From the NCBI GenBank assembly GCA_002782865.1, contig PFJC01000046.1:1-42796 (forward strand): a stretch of 42,796 nucleotides of DNA. Reading direction: 5' to 3'. Shown in pieces: positions 19,432-28,250 of this stretch (the stretch's first letter is position 1; each line of letters begins with the position of its first letter). This DNA is from Candidatus Uhrbacteria bacterium CG_4_10_14_3_um_filter_41_21. Lineage in GTDB: Bacteria; Patescibacteriota; Patescibacteriia; UBA9934. The notes under the pieces are model-generated. The model was not told where the DNA came from. It did not search any database and was given only the letters and a program-made list of their open reading frames with translations. A program made the translations under genes and the position numbers.

Positions 19432-20286
19432 ATGAAAATTATAATTACTGGCGCACAAGGAATGCTAGGCCAACAACTAGTTGAGGTTTTTAAAAATGCT
19501 GGGCATGAAGTGATTTCAGCCAAGCGTCAAGATTTAGATATTACAAACAAGGATCAAGTTTTGAGTTTTGTCCAAAATCAGAAACCCGATGTTATTATCA
19601 ATGCTGCTGCTTATAACTTTGTTGATAAAGTTGAGGATGCAGAATTTTATCCACTTGCTTTAGCAATTAACGCTGACGGTCCTCGGAATCTGGCTTTAGC
19701 CGCAAGGGAGAACGGCGCATTGGTAGTGCATTACAGTAGTGATTATGTTTTTGAGGGCACAAAACAGGATGGATACGATGAAAATGATGAACCGCGACCA
19801 ATCTCAAAATATGGCCAGACAAAGCTTGAAGGTGAGAAGGCAATACAAGAATCAACTGATAATTATTATATTTGTAGAACGGCAAAGATTTTTGGAGCCC
19901 CAGGATCGGGTAGCAATATAAAAGAATCTTTTCCATCTTTGATGTTGCAAATCGCTAAAGAAAAACCAGAGCTGAAGATAGTGGATGAGGAATTTGGGTC
20001 TCCGACTTATGTTGTAGACATTGCCCAAGCTACTTTAGAGATGATTAAAGATAGTGTCCCAAGCGGGATTTATCATTTGGTGAACGAAGGCGAGCCAGTA
20101 ACTTGGTATGGATTTGCTAAGGAAGTTTTTGATATAGCTGGCGTTACTACACCTTACAATCCGATTTCAAGTTCGGAGTTTAATCCTCGTCCAGCTGCCA
20201 GGCCGGTAAATTCAAGTTTAAAAAATACAAAGTGGAAAAAACTGCGCCCTCGACTTGAAGCGTTGCGAGAATTTTTGGAAAAATAG
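19432..20286 (+). CDS. rfbD: dTDP-4-dehydrorhamnose reductase
   Basis: ITGAQGMLGQQL; SSDYVFEG; YGQTKLEGE. Confidence 0.94.
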   Translation: MKIIITGAQGMLGQQLVEVFKNAGHEVISAKRQDLDITNKDQVLSFVQNQKPDVIINAAAYNFVDKVEDAEFYPLALAINADGPRNLALAARENGALVVHYSSDYVFEGTKQDGYDENDEPRPISKYGQTKLEGEKAIQESTDNYYICRTAKIFGAPGSGSNIKESFPSLMLQIAKEKPELKIVDEEFGSPTYVVDIAQATLEMIKDSVPSGIYHLVNEGEPVTWYGFAKEVFDIAGVTTPYNPISSSEFNPRPAARPVNSSLKNTKWKKLRPRLEALREFLEK

Positions 20287-20390
20287 ATGTTAGATCTGAA
20301 ATTGACAAAAACCTACCAATTTTGGGATTTAAATAAATTTCTTATATTTTCGGTCTACACTTTTAGTGCGATCAGGCTAAAATCTCGACT

Positions 20391-20414
20391 GTTAAATGAC
20401 GATCGTTATTTAAC
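20391..20414. repeat. Near-perfect 24-bp palindrome between convergent genes
   Basis: gttaaatgacga|tcgttatttaac, one G·T position. Confidence 0.6.
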
Positions 20415-20436
20415 ATCCATTATTAAATTGTTAGTT

Positions 20437-20871
20437 TTACTCAAATTTTTTGTAACACACTCCTTCTAGATAACAAGATACTCCGCGCTCGCTGGCGTCA
20501 AAATGGGGCACTGGCAGATTGTTTGGATGAGCCCATTGCCAGCTTTCACATTTTTCCGGTTCTAAATTTTGCAGATCACCATCAAAATCGCGTACAAATA
20601 AGATGATTGAAATGTAATGCTGCCCAGATTCTTTAAATGTTTCTAAATTATTTGTGACAGCAATTACTTTTGGATCACGGATATTTAAGTTTGTTTCTTC
20701 TTTTATTTCCCGAGTAGCGGCACTCTCGAATGTCTCTCCAAGTTCTAAATGGCCACCGGGAATTGAGTAATATGGAGCAAGGCTATTCAAGCGTTTTCCA
20801 ATCAAAATTTTACCTTCGTTGTTTTCAATTATCACTCCTACCCCGACTTTTGGCTGATTTGAGTCTGCCAT
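20437..20871 (-). CDS. NUDIX hydrolase
   Basis: GGHLELGETFESAATREIKEETN Nudix box. Confidence 0.93.
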   Translation of the reverse strand: MADSNQPKVGVGVIIENNEGKILIGKRLNSLAPYYSIPGGHLELGETFESAATREIKEETNLNIRDPKVIAVTNNLETFKESGQHYISIILFVRDFDGDLQNLEPEKCESWQWAHPNNLPVPHFDASERGVSCYLEGVCYKKFE

Positions 20872-20872
20872 A

Positions 20873-22237
20873 TTAAAGTGAAATAAAAGGTTTTATAAGT
20901 TCTAATTTATATAAACCGTAGGATCCGTTTTGAAAAGCGTAATAATAAAGCATTTGACCATCGCTTGCCACCCAAGCGGTTTTTATTTCATCAACTCCAC
21001 TAACCAGCGTAAAGTTTTTTCTAGAGTCGCCGGCATTATAATGTTCATGGGCGACAATTTTTGTTTCAAGTTGGAATAAGATACTGGTAGCCGATGAATG
21101 CCATAGTAATGATTCAATCCTGTCACCTTGGCGAGTAATAAATTGATTGGTGTGCGGTCCTGGGTCGTAAACATTAACCTCGTAACCGTCGCTATAAACT
21201 AAAAGATTTTTGCTCTCAGTCCAGTCGTAAATAGAAGCCTTTGTTTCAAGCAGTATTGGAATTTCCGCGTGAATATCAAGTAAAATCAATCGTTCGTTAT
21301 CATCGGTTAAAAGCATATAAGAACCATCGCGTTCGGCAATTGTGTAGTTTGACCTTGGTAGAAGCGCTAAAAGAGTTGGTTCGCCATCAATAAGTTGCAT
21401 TAACTCAGTAAAACTACCGTCATCAAAAAAGTTTAAAATGCTGGCATCGAGCGAAATTGAATTTTCGTCTGTGTTTTTGATTATTTTTGATGATTTTGAG
21501 GAAAGATTGATTTCCTCAAGCCCAGTTTCTGAGGCAAGGAATATAGTATTACCGTCGCTTGGATGCCAAAAAGTAGAATCAACAGTTTCAGTTTGTTCAA
21601 TATCTAAATTAATTTCTGTGCCAGATTTTGCAAAAATACTTAGCCCAATTTCATAATTATAAACTGATAAAAATTCACTGTTAGTTGACCACTTTATTTC
21701 TGTGACAATGTCTGATGTTAATCTTTGGGCGATCATTTTATGCTCTTCAGATTTTAGATCATACAACCAAACTTCTTCCCAATCTTCTTCTATGGCTGTG
21801 TAGGCAATCAAGCTTCCGTCTGGACTAGGCACAAATGATTCAGCTTCTTTGTTAAATAACATTTCTGGTTCAGAATCAAGAAAGAGCAAAATTGTGTTCA
21901 TTATAGAAGTTGCACCGCTGAACACTTTTACCTCGCCACTCCAGGAAAGATAACCATCTTTTTCTAAACGCACAGAGTATGTGTCCGGCATTAATCTTTT
22001 AACAACTGTTGGGGTTTTACTTTTCTGTAACTCGTCATTGACAAAGATACTGACACTACGCGGATCGGTCGCAATTGAAATAACACCGGTTCTTAAAATT
22101 TGACCGCTTGCGATGTTGTATCTATAACCTGAGGTATATAAAACTAAAAGAGGTGAAGAAACAGCAAATATTGAAACAAATATCCAAAAAATGGATCGGC
22201 GTAAAGTGCGGTTCATTGCTTTTACTTTATTTGGCAT
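20873..22237 (-). CDS. PEGA-domain protein with C-terminal beta-propeller-like region
   Basis: PRSVSIFVNDELQKSKTPTVVKRLMPDTYSVRLEKDGYLSWSGEVKV (PEGA) after an N-terminal TM helix. ORF extends to 22312; start at 22237 chosen from a TATAAT 6 nt upstream. Confidence 0.75.
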   Translation of the reverse strand: MPNKVKAMNRTLRRSIFWIFVSIFAVSSPLLVLYTSGYRYNIASGQILRTGVISIATDPRSVSIFVNDELQKSKTPTVVKRLMPDTYSVRLEKDGYLSWSGEVKVFSGATSIMNTILLFLDSEPEMLFNKEAESFVPSPDGSLIAYTAIEEDWEEVWLYDLKSEEHKMIAQRLTSDIVTEIKWSTNSEFLSVYNYEIGLSIFAKSGTEINLDIEQTETVDSTFWHPSDGNTIFLASETGLEEINLSSKSSKIIKNTDENSISLDASILNFFDDGSFTELMQLIDGEPTLLALLPRSNYTIAERDGSYMLLTDDNERLILLDIHAEIPILLETKASIYDWTESKNLLVYSDGYEVNVYDPGPHTNQFITRQGDRIESLLWHSSATSILFQLETKIVAHEHYNAGDSRKNFTLVSGVDEIKTAWVASDGQMLYYYAFQNGSYGLYKLELIKPFISL

Positions 22238-22243
22238 AGGGGG

Positions 22244-22249
22244 ATTATA
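22244..22249 (-). promoter_or_regulatory. Extended -10 element (TGC-TATAAT) for the PEGA gene
   Basis: Minus strand TGCTATAATCCCCCTATG; 6 nt from -10 to ATG. Confidence 0.5.
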
Positions 22250-22315
22250 GCATGATCTGTCAGCCGGTAGGGAGGTAGGTGGGTAGATAAAAGTATGATA
22301 GAATAATTTCATCTT

Positions 22316-23551
22316 ATGAACAAAATTACAGATTTTATCAAGAATAGAATTACTATTGGAGGCGCTATTATTAGTCTAGCTTCAATTTTAGTAGTTTTTT
22401 CTCTTGGTTTTTTAGCGGGAAACGCTAACGGAATTAAGGTTGCAGGTGAGCAAGGTAGTAGCAGCGCTTTAAGTCAATTTAGACTATTCTCAAGATCAGA
22501 AAGTGTTGATTTTGGAATGTTTTGGGATGTTTGGGATTTAACCAAAGATTTATATTACAAAGACATCACAGACGAGGAAATGCTTAATGGAGCAATCTCC
22601 GGGATTGTTGAATCACTAGATGATCCCTATTCAGTCTATTTTACGCCAGAGGAGGCAGAAGAATTTAATTCTGATTTAAGTGGTACTTTCTCTGGCATTG
22701 GTGCCGAAATTGGAAAAGAAGATGATTATGTGGTTGTCATTGCACCGCTAAGCGGTAGTCCAGCTGAAGGAGCGGGACTTATGATTGGTGATTATATTTT
22801 AAAAGTTGATGGTGCTGACATGATTGGCGCTTCTGTAAACGAAGCAGTCAGTATGATTCGGGGTGAGGAAGGAACAGATGTTGTTTTAACAATTGCTCGC
22901 GACGGCGTTGACGAACTTTTTGACATTACAATTACTCGTGGTGAAATTAATGTTGACAGTGTCACCTGGAAAATACAGGATGACGGAGTGGCGGTTGTAG
23001 AAATTTCAATGTTTAATGACGATACAACCGATCTTTTTCGCCAAGCTGTTCAAGAAATTACTTCTGCCGGCACAACGCAGATGATTATTGATTTACGCGG
23101 TAATCCAGGTGGACTTTTAACCGAAGCTATAAATATCGCGGGATTTTGGATAGACGGTGCCACAGTAGTACAAGAAAAAGTGGGAGATGAAGTCCAGGGC
23201 TTTTCAGCCGGGGGCATTGCCTGGCTAAAAGATATTGAAACTGTCGTGTTGGTTGACGGCGGTTCGGCGTCAGCCTCGGAGATTTTGGCCGGTGCTTTGC
23301 AAGATTATGGCGTAGCTACAGTGATTGGCGAGCAAACTTACGGTAAAGGTTCGGTCCAGGAATATTATGAGTTTGATAGTGGTGCAGCTGTAAAAATTAC
23401 TACCGCTGAATGGTTAACTCCAAAAGGTAGATCGATTCATAAAGTTGGAATCACACCAGACATTATTGTCGAATATACATTAGAAGATTATGAGGCTGGT
23501 AAAACACCACAGCTCGACGCGGCGTTCGATTACCTCGAGGCGTCCCGCTAA
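22316..23551 (+). CDS. ctpA: S41 family C-terminal processing peptidase
   Basis: PDZ domain; DLRGNPGGLL; GGSASASEILAGALQDYG; GKGSVQ. Confidence 0.93.
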   Translation: MNKITDFIKNRITIGGAIISLASILVVFSLGFLAGNANGIKVAGEQGSSSALSQFRLFSRSESVDFGMFWDVWDLTKDLYYKDITDEEMLNGAISGIVESLDDPYSVYFTPEEAEEFNSDLSGTFSGIGAEIGKEDDYVVVIAPLSGSPAEGAGLMIGDYILKVDGADMIGASVNEAVSMIRGEEGTDVVLTIARDGVDELFDITITRGEINVDSVTWKIQDDGVAVVEISMFNDDTTDLFRQAVQEITSAGTTQMIIDLRGNPGGLLTEAINIAGFWIDGATVVQEKVGDEVQGFSAGGIAWLKDIETVVLVDGGSASASEILAGALQDYGVATVIGEQTYGKGSVQEYYEFDSGAAVKITTAEWLTPKGRSIHKVGITPDIIVEYTLEDYEAGKTPQLDAAFDYLEASR

Positions 23552-24017
23552 TACTCAAAAACATAAAACAGAGGTTTCGGCCGGTGGTTTAGTTTTTAAA
23601 AAAACCGGCAACGGTATTATGATTGCCATGTTAAAAGATTCATATGGCAAATGGACATTCCCTAAGGGTCATGTGGAAAAAGGGGAATCGTATATCAAAG
23701 CGGCTGCGCGTGAGATAGAAGAAGAAATGAGTTTAAAAGATCTTCGTCCAGCTGGTAAGCTTGGCGTAATTGATATTTGGTTTCGTGATCGGTTCGAAGA
23801 AAAAGGCGTGTTGATTCATAAATATATCCATTACTTTTTGTTTAAGGTGGATTCCAAGGCATTGCTTGTAAAACCAAAGATTAAAGAAAAAGGCGAGCAA
23901 ATTAGTGCAGTTAAATGGATTTCTATTTCTGAGATAGAAAAACAATCAAGTTATAAAGATATGCGTCCGATTGTTGGATTGGCGTTTAAGAAACTCAATT
24001 TTGACAGGAAAAAGTGA
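23490..24017 (+). CDS. NUDIX hydrolase (true start probably near 23550)
   Basis: GHVEKGESYIKAAAREIEEEM Nudix box; ORF overlaps the S41 3' end. Confidence 0.85.
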   Translation: MRLVKHHSSTRRSITSRRPANTQKHKTEVSAGGLVFKKTGNGIMIAMLKDSYGKWTFPKGHVEKGESYIKAAAREIEEEMSLKDLRPAGKLGVIDIWFRDRFEEKGVLIHKYIHYFLFKVDSKALLVKPKIKEKGEQISAVKWISISEIEKQSSYKDMRPIVGLAFKKLNFDRKK

Positions 24018-24029
24018 GCAGGTTAAACT
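24001..24029 (+). promoter_or_regulatory. Sigma70-like promoter for rplI
   Basis: TTGACA (24001-24006), 17-nt spacer, TAAACT (24024-24029), 8 nt to ATG 24038. Confidence 0.6.
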
Positions 24030-24037
24030 AATGGCGT

Positions 24038-24475
24038 ATGAAATTGATTTTACTGGAGGATGTAAAAAATTTAGGTCGTGAGGGCGATATTGTCGAAGTG
24101 AGCGAAGGTTATGCTCGCAATTTCTTGTTCCCTCAACATTTGGCAGTCGAGGCAACTCCGCAAGCGATTGAGCAAAAAAAAGAGCGTGAGCAATCTGCGG
24201 TTCGTAAAATAAAAAAGGCTGATAAGGAGGCTCAAAAAATTGTCCACAGCGTTGACGGAGTGGAAGCGGTTGTTAAAGTAAAGGCAAATAAAGGCAAGCT
24301 TTACGCGGCAGTTACTGATAAAGATGTGCTAGTAGCACTTAAAGAGCAAGGATTTAAACTTCCTAAAGAAGCAGAAGTTGAGTTCTCACCAAAGAAAGAA
24401 ATTGGCACCAGCGACGCCACAGTGTCCATTGGTGACTACGAAGCTGGAATCACTGTCACTATCGAGGAAAAATAA
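24038..24475 (+). CDS. rplI: 50S ribosomal protein bL9
   Basis: [36 protein letters not shown]. Confidence 0.97.
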   Translation: MKLILLEDVKNLGREGDIVEVSEGYARNFLFPQHLAVEATPQAIEQKKEREQSAVRKIKKADKEAQKIVHSVDGVEAVVKVKANKGKLYAAVTDKDVLVALKEQGFKLPKEAEVEFSPKKEIGTSDATVSIGDYEAGITVTIEEK

Positions 24476-24478
24476 CCA

Positions 24479-24501
24479 AACCGCCCCTCGGGGCGGTTTT
24501 A
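24479..24501 (+). terminator. Rho-independent terminator
   Basis: aaccgcccctcggggcggtttt. Confidence 0.85.
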
Positions 24502-24514
24502 AGATTAGAAAATT

Positions 24515-26140
24515 ATGAACCACAAGTATTTATTCATCGTCGGCGGAGTTATGAGCGGAGTTGGAAAAGGAACTTCTAGCGCTGCGCTCGGGCTAACCCT
24601 TAAATCAAAAGGTTACGATGTTACGGCAATTAAGATCGACCCTTATGTAAATCTTGATGCTGGAACAATGAACCCGGTTGAACACGGTGAGGTTTTTGTG
24701 ACAGTTGATGGTGATGAAACAGATCAGGATGTTGGTACATATGAAAGGTATCTTGAAATTGAAATCAGGAAGATAAATTATATGACAACTGGTCGGGTTT
24801 ATCAGTCAGTAATTGAGCGTGAACGAAATTTAGAATACGGTGGAAAATGTGTAGAAGTTGTTCCTGATGTTCCAGAAGAAGTTATAAGAAGAATCAAATT
24901 AGCGTCTGACGAAGCTAAGTCTGATATTACAATAATCGAGGTTGGAGGCACGGTTGGTGAATATCAAAATGTTCTTTTTTTAGAGGCTGCTCGAATGATG
25001 CAAGTAGAAGATCCGGACGGAGTGAGGTTCGCAATGGTTAGTTATCTTCCAGTACCACAGTCAATTGGGGAAATGAAAACAAAACCAACTCAGTATGCTG
25101 TTAGAACATTAAATGCCGCTGGAATCAGGCCAGACTTTATTATTGGCCGTTCGTCTCTGCCGATGGACAAGCCTCGCAAAGAAAAGATAGCGCGATTTTG
25201 TTCAGTGCCTTGGGATCATATTATCGGTGCAGTTGATGTTAAGTCTATTTATGATATTCCTCGTGTTTTTGAAGAACAAAATTTTGCTGGTTTGATTTTA
25301 GAGAGTTTTGGACTTGAAAATAGATCTTCAGAACTTGGTCGTTGGAATGAATTTACTGACAAGATTACAAACGCGACAACTGAAATAAAAATCGGTGTGA
25401 TTGGAAAATATTTTTCAACGGGAGACTTTGTCTTGTCTGATGCTTATATCTCAGTACTTGAAGCAATCAAGCACGCAGCTGCAGAAAACATAGTGAAGGC
25501 AAAAGTAGATTGGTTAAACTCCGAAGAGTATGAGAAAGATCCAGTTAAGATTTCAGAGCTGTCAGATTATAATGGACTTCTAATTCCTGGTGGATTTGGA
25601 TCGCGAGGTATTGAGGGGAAGATTAAAGTTATTGAATATGCCCGCACAAATAATATTCCTTACTTAGGTTTGTGTTACGGAATGCAATGTGCAGTGATAG
25701 AGTTTGCTCGCAATGAGCTTGGCTGGAAGGATGCTCACACAACTGAAATCGACGAAAAGACTTCACATCCAGTTATCCATATAATGCAAGATCAAAAGAA
25801 AAAAATGGAAGAAGAAGACTATGGCGGAACAATGCGACTCGGTTCCTACGACTGTCACTTAGCAGAAGGTACTATTTCGCGCCAAGCTTATGGCCAGTCA
25901 GACATTAGCGAACGCCATCGCCATCGTTACGAGTTTAATAATGATTATCGAAAAGAGCTTGAAGATGCCGGATTGGTAATAGCAGGAGTTAATCCAACAC
26001 AAGACTTGGTTGAGATTGTGGAAATTAAAGGTCATCCATTTTTTGTAGGTGTACAATTTCATCCAGAATTTCAATCAAGGCCACTTAGCCCACATCCGCT
26101 GTTTGTAAACTTCATTAAGGCGGCAAAGGAGAAAAAATAA
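24515..26140 (+). CDS. pyrG: CTP synthase
   Basis: KYLFIVGGVMSGVGKGTSSAALG; GLCYGMQCAVIEFARN; glutaminase domain. Confidence 0.97.
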   Translation: MNHKYLFIVGGVMSGVGKGTSSAALGLTLKSKGYDVTAIKIDPYVNLDAGTMNPVEHGEVFVTVDGDETDQDVGTYERYLEIEIRKINYMTTGRVYQSVIERERNLEYGGKCVEVVPDVPEEVIRRIKLASDEAKSDITIIEVGGTVGEYQNVLFLEAARMMQVEDPDGVRFAMVSYLPVPQSIGEMKTKPTQYAVRTLNAAGIRPDFIIGRSSLPMDKPRKEKIARFCSVPWDHIIGAVDVKSIYDIPRVFEEQNFAGLILESFGLENRSSELGRWNEFTDKITNATTEIKIGVIGKYFSTGDFVLSDAYISVLEAIKHAAAENIVKAKVDWLNSEEYEKDPVKISELSDYNGLLIPGGFGSRGIEGKIKVIEYARTNNIPYLGLCYGMQCAVIEFARNELGWKDAHTTEIDEKTSHPVIHIMQDQKKKMEEEDYGGTMRLGSYDCHLAEGTISRQAYGQSDISERHRHRYEFNNDYRKELEDAGLVIAGVNPTQDLVEIVEIKGHPFFVGVQFHPEFQSRPLSPHPLFVNFIKAAKEKK

Positions 26141-26149
26141 GATTTTAAA

Positions 26150-26175
26150 AAACCACCCCTGAGGGGGCGGTTTTG
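26150..26175 (+). terminator. Rho-independent terminator
   Basis: aaaccacccctgagggggcggtttt. Confidence 0.75.
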
Positions 26176-26207
26176 TTTGGTTTCCGGTCTCCTGTCTCTG
26201 GCCACCA

Positions 26208-26480
26208 TTACACCACACTTACAAAAGTTTTTTGTTTTAGTTTTCCGGTAAAGTTTGGCATAATTTTTTTACTGAATTTAACTTTCCCTTCTTGCATTGC
26301 GAAAATGGTGAAGTCTCTTCCGAGTCCAACGCCTTTTCCTGGATGATATTTTGTACCGCGCTGTCTGATGATAATCTGTCCGGATTTTACTACTTCACCG
26401 TCAGATTTTTTAAGACCCAGTCGCTTAGCAATGGAATCGCGACCGTTACTTGTAGATCCTTGCGCTTTCTTATGTGCCAT
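26208..26480 (-). CDS. rpmA: 50S ribosomal protein bL27
   Basis: [29 protein letters not shown]…[19 protein letters not shown]. Confidence 0.96.
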   Translation of the reverse strand: MAHKKAQGSTSNGRDSIAKRLGLKKSDGEVVKSGQIIIRQRGTKYHPGKGVGLGRDFTIFAMQEGKVKFSKKIMPNFTGKLKQKTFVSVV

Positions 26481-26660
26481 ATATGCTCGATTTTTCCCAA
26501 ATTAGCGATCTTTCGTTTCACAGGTCTCTGTCATTACCTCACCGTACATTATCGGTACGCCTCGGTGCTGACATCTCGTTTAACGAAATCTCATCAAATT
26601 TGTAAAAAGTCCATTTTGCTTATGCAACTGTTACTACCAAAGCTCTTTAATTAACGTCAG
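26481..26660 (-). promoter_or_regulatory. Candidate structured 5' leader of rpmA
   Basis: ~180 nt non-coding; minus strand carries nested complementarity TGTCA…CGTAC-cgataat-GTACG…TGACA. Confidence 0.35.
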
Positions 26661-26699
26661 AAGTGTAGCGGATTAGCGTTTTTTCGTCAAGTCCACAGA

Positions 26700-26728
26700 T
26701 TGAATTATGATAGAAATGGAGGTATGAT
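26700..26728 (+). promoter_or_regulatory. Sigma70-like promoter
   Basis: TTGAAT (26700-26705), 17-nt spacer, TATGAT (26723-26728), 6 nt to ATG 26735. Confidence 0.6.
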
Positions 26729-26734
26729 AGTCCT

Positions 26735-27124
26735 ATGAAAAAGCTTTCAGAATTAAGGTCGGCAATCAAGCATATGTTTGCCAAGCGATTTTTTCGCATA
26801 ACTGCAGGTCTTTCTTTAGTTTTTTTCCTTCTGTCAGTCATTCTTCCGCTTTGGCAATTACTCCCAGAAATCAAAGAACAGGTCGCTATTCCTCTTCACT
26901 ATAATATCCATTTTGGCGTAGATCTTTATGGTGTCTGGTGGCGGGTTTTTACAATCCCACTAATTGGATTTATCATTTTAGTTTTGAATTATATTGTGGC
27001 TGGAATAATGTGGCCAAAGGATAAGGTCATCAGTTATTTTTTGTGGACAGCAACCGCAGTGTCCGAATTTATTTTATTAGTCGGAATTACATTTGTTGTA
27101 CTTTTGAATCTTACATATATTTAA
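26735..27124 (+). CDS. Small integral membrane protein
   Basis: Three hydrophobic helices; immediately upstream of mraY. Confidence 0.7.
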   Translation: MKKLSELRSAIKHMFAKRFFRITAGLSLVFFLLSVILPLWQLLPEIKEQVAIPLHYNIHFGVDLYGVWWRVFTIPLIGFIILVLNYIVAGIMWPKDKVISYFLWTATAVSEFILLVGITFVVLLNLTYI

Positions 27125-27127
27125 AAT

Positions 27128-28183
27128 ATGCTTGAACCATTTTTGATCGGTAAAATCCTAATGCTATCAACACTGTCCTTTGTGGTCGCTATTTTATGGA
27201 CTCCGGCCTTAACCCATTTTTTATATAAACATAAACTTGGAAAATCTTTGCGTAGCAAAAAACAGGCTCCAATTTTTTATAAACTTCACGAAAAAAAAGC
27301 TGGCACTCCTACAATGGGAGGCGTTTTAATTTGGGTAACGGTTTTGGCAATGGCTTTGTTCTTTTATTTTATTGATATTTCGGATCTCGCCGAAACAGTA
27401 GGAAGAATGAACTTTTTAACTCGTGGACAAACTCTTTTGCCACTTGGAGTTTTAGTGGCTGCTGGACTGGTAGGTTTGGTCGATGATTTTTTAAATGTAA
27501 AACATATCGGTAAAAATGGTGGAGGGATTGATATTAGACACAGACTTGTTTTGTATCTTGGAATTGCGATTGTTGGTGCTTGGTGGTTTTACGAAAAATT
27601 AGACTGGGACTTGCTCCATGTTCCGTTTATCGGTTCGTTTAACATTGGCTGGTGGTATGTTCCACTTTTTATTTTAGTGATTGTAGGAACATCATTTTCT
27701 GTTAATCAAACAGACGGGCTTGATGGATTGGCTGGCGGAACATTAGTACCCGCTTTTGGAGTTTTCGCATTTATTGCTGCGATTCAAGGTCGCTTTGAAT
27801 TGGCTGCTTTTTGTGGAGTAATCATGGGAGCATTGCTAGCATTTTTGTGGCTCAATATTTACCCGGCTAGATTTATCATGGGTGACACTGGCGCAATGTC
27901 GCTTGGAGTAACGCTTGGAGTGGTTGCCATGCTCACCAATATGGCTCTACTACTTCCAATTATTGGTTTAGTTTTTGTAATTGAAGCATTAACTACAATC
28001 ATTCAAATTGTTTCAAAAAAAGTTTTTAAGAGAAAAGTTTTCAAGGTAGCTCCAATCCATCATCACTACGAGGCCGAGGGCTGGCCGGAACCAAAGGTTG
28101 TAATGCGTTTTTGGGTTGTATCTTGGATTACAGCTATGCTAGGGATTATTTTGTTCTTGTTGGATTTCGCGTTAACGGGGTAG
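27128..28183 (+). CDS. mraY: Phospho-N-acetylmuramoyl-pentapeptide transferase
   Basis: GTPTMGG; VDDFLNV; NQTDGLDGLAGG; APIHHHYE. Confidence 0.97.
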   Translation: MLEPFLIGKILMLSTLSFVVAILWTPALTHFLYKHKLGKSLRSKKQAPIFYKLHEKKAGTPTMGGVLIWVTVLAMALFFYFIDISDLAETVGRMNFLTRGQTLLPLGVLVAAGLVGLVDDFLNVKHIGKNGGGIDIRHRLVLYLGIAIVGAWWFYEKLDWDLLHVPFIGSFNIGWWYVPLFILVIVGTSFSVNQTDGLDGLAGGTLVPAFGVFAFIAAIQGRFELAAFCGVIMGALLAFLWLNIYPARFIMGDTGAMSLGVTLGVVAMLTNMALLLPIIGLVFVIEALTTIIQIVSKKVFKRKVFKVAPIHHHYEAEGWPEPKVVMRFWVVSWITAMLGIILFLLDFALTG

Positions 28184-28250
28184 CTCATAGCTGTTAGCTC
28201 ATAGCTGTTAGAAAAACTAAAAGCTAGTTGCTAAAAGCTAAAAGCTTTGT
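28181..28250. repeat. Family-A heptad array from mraY stop to the rodA/ftsW start
   Basis: TAGCTCA TAGCTGT TAGCTCA TAGCTGT TAGAAAA ACTAAAA GCTAGTT GCTAAAA GCTAAAA GCTTTGT. Confidence 0.88.

Noticed and set aside
17101-20286. rfbBACD as a novel system
   Set aside because: Standard dTDP-L-rhamnose pathway; only the heptad array between rfbC and rfbD is unusual.
20287-20469. 60-aa ORF after rfbD
   Set aside because: Low-complexity, overlaps a palindrome and the 3' end of the convergent NUDIX gene; no coding support.
26292-26654. 120-aa plus-strand ORF opposite rpmA and its leader
   Set aside because: Antisense to ribosomal protein L27; no motif.
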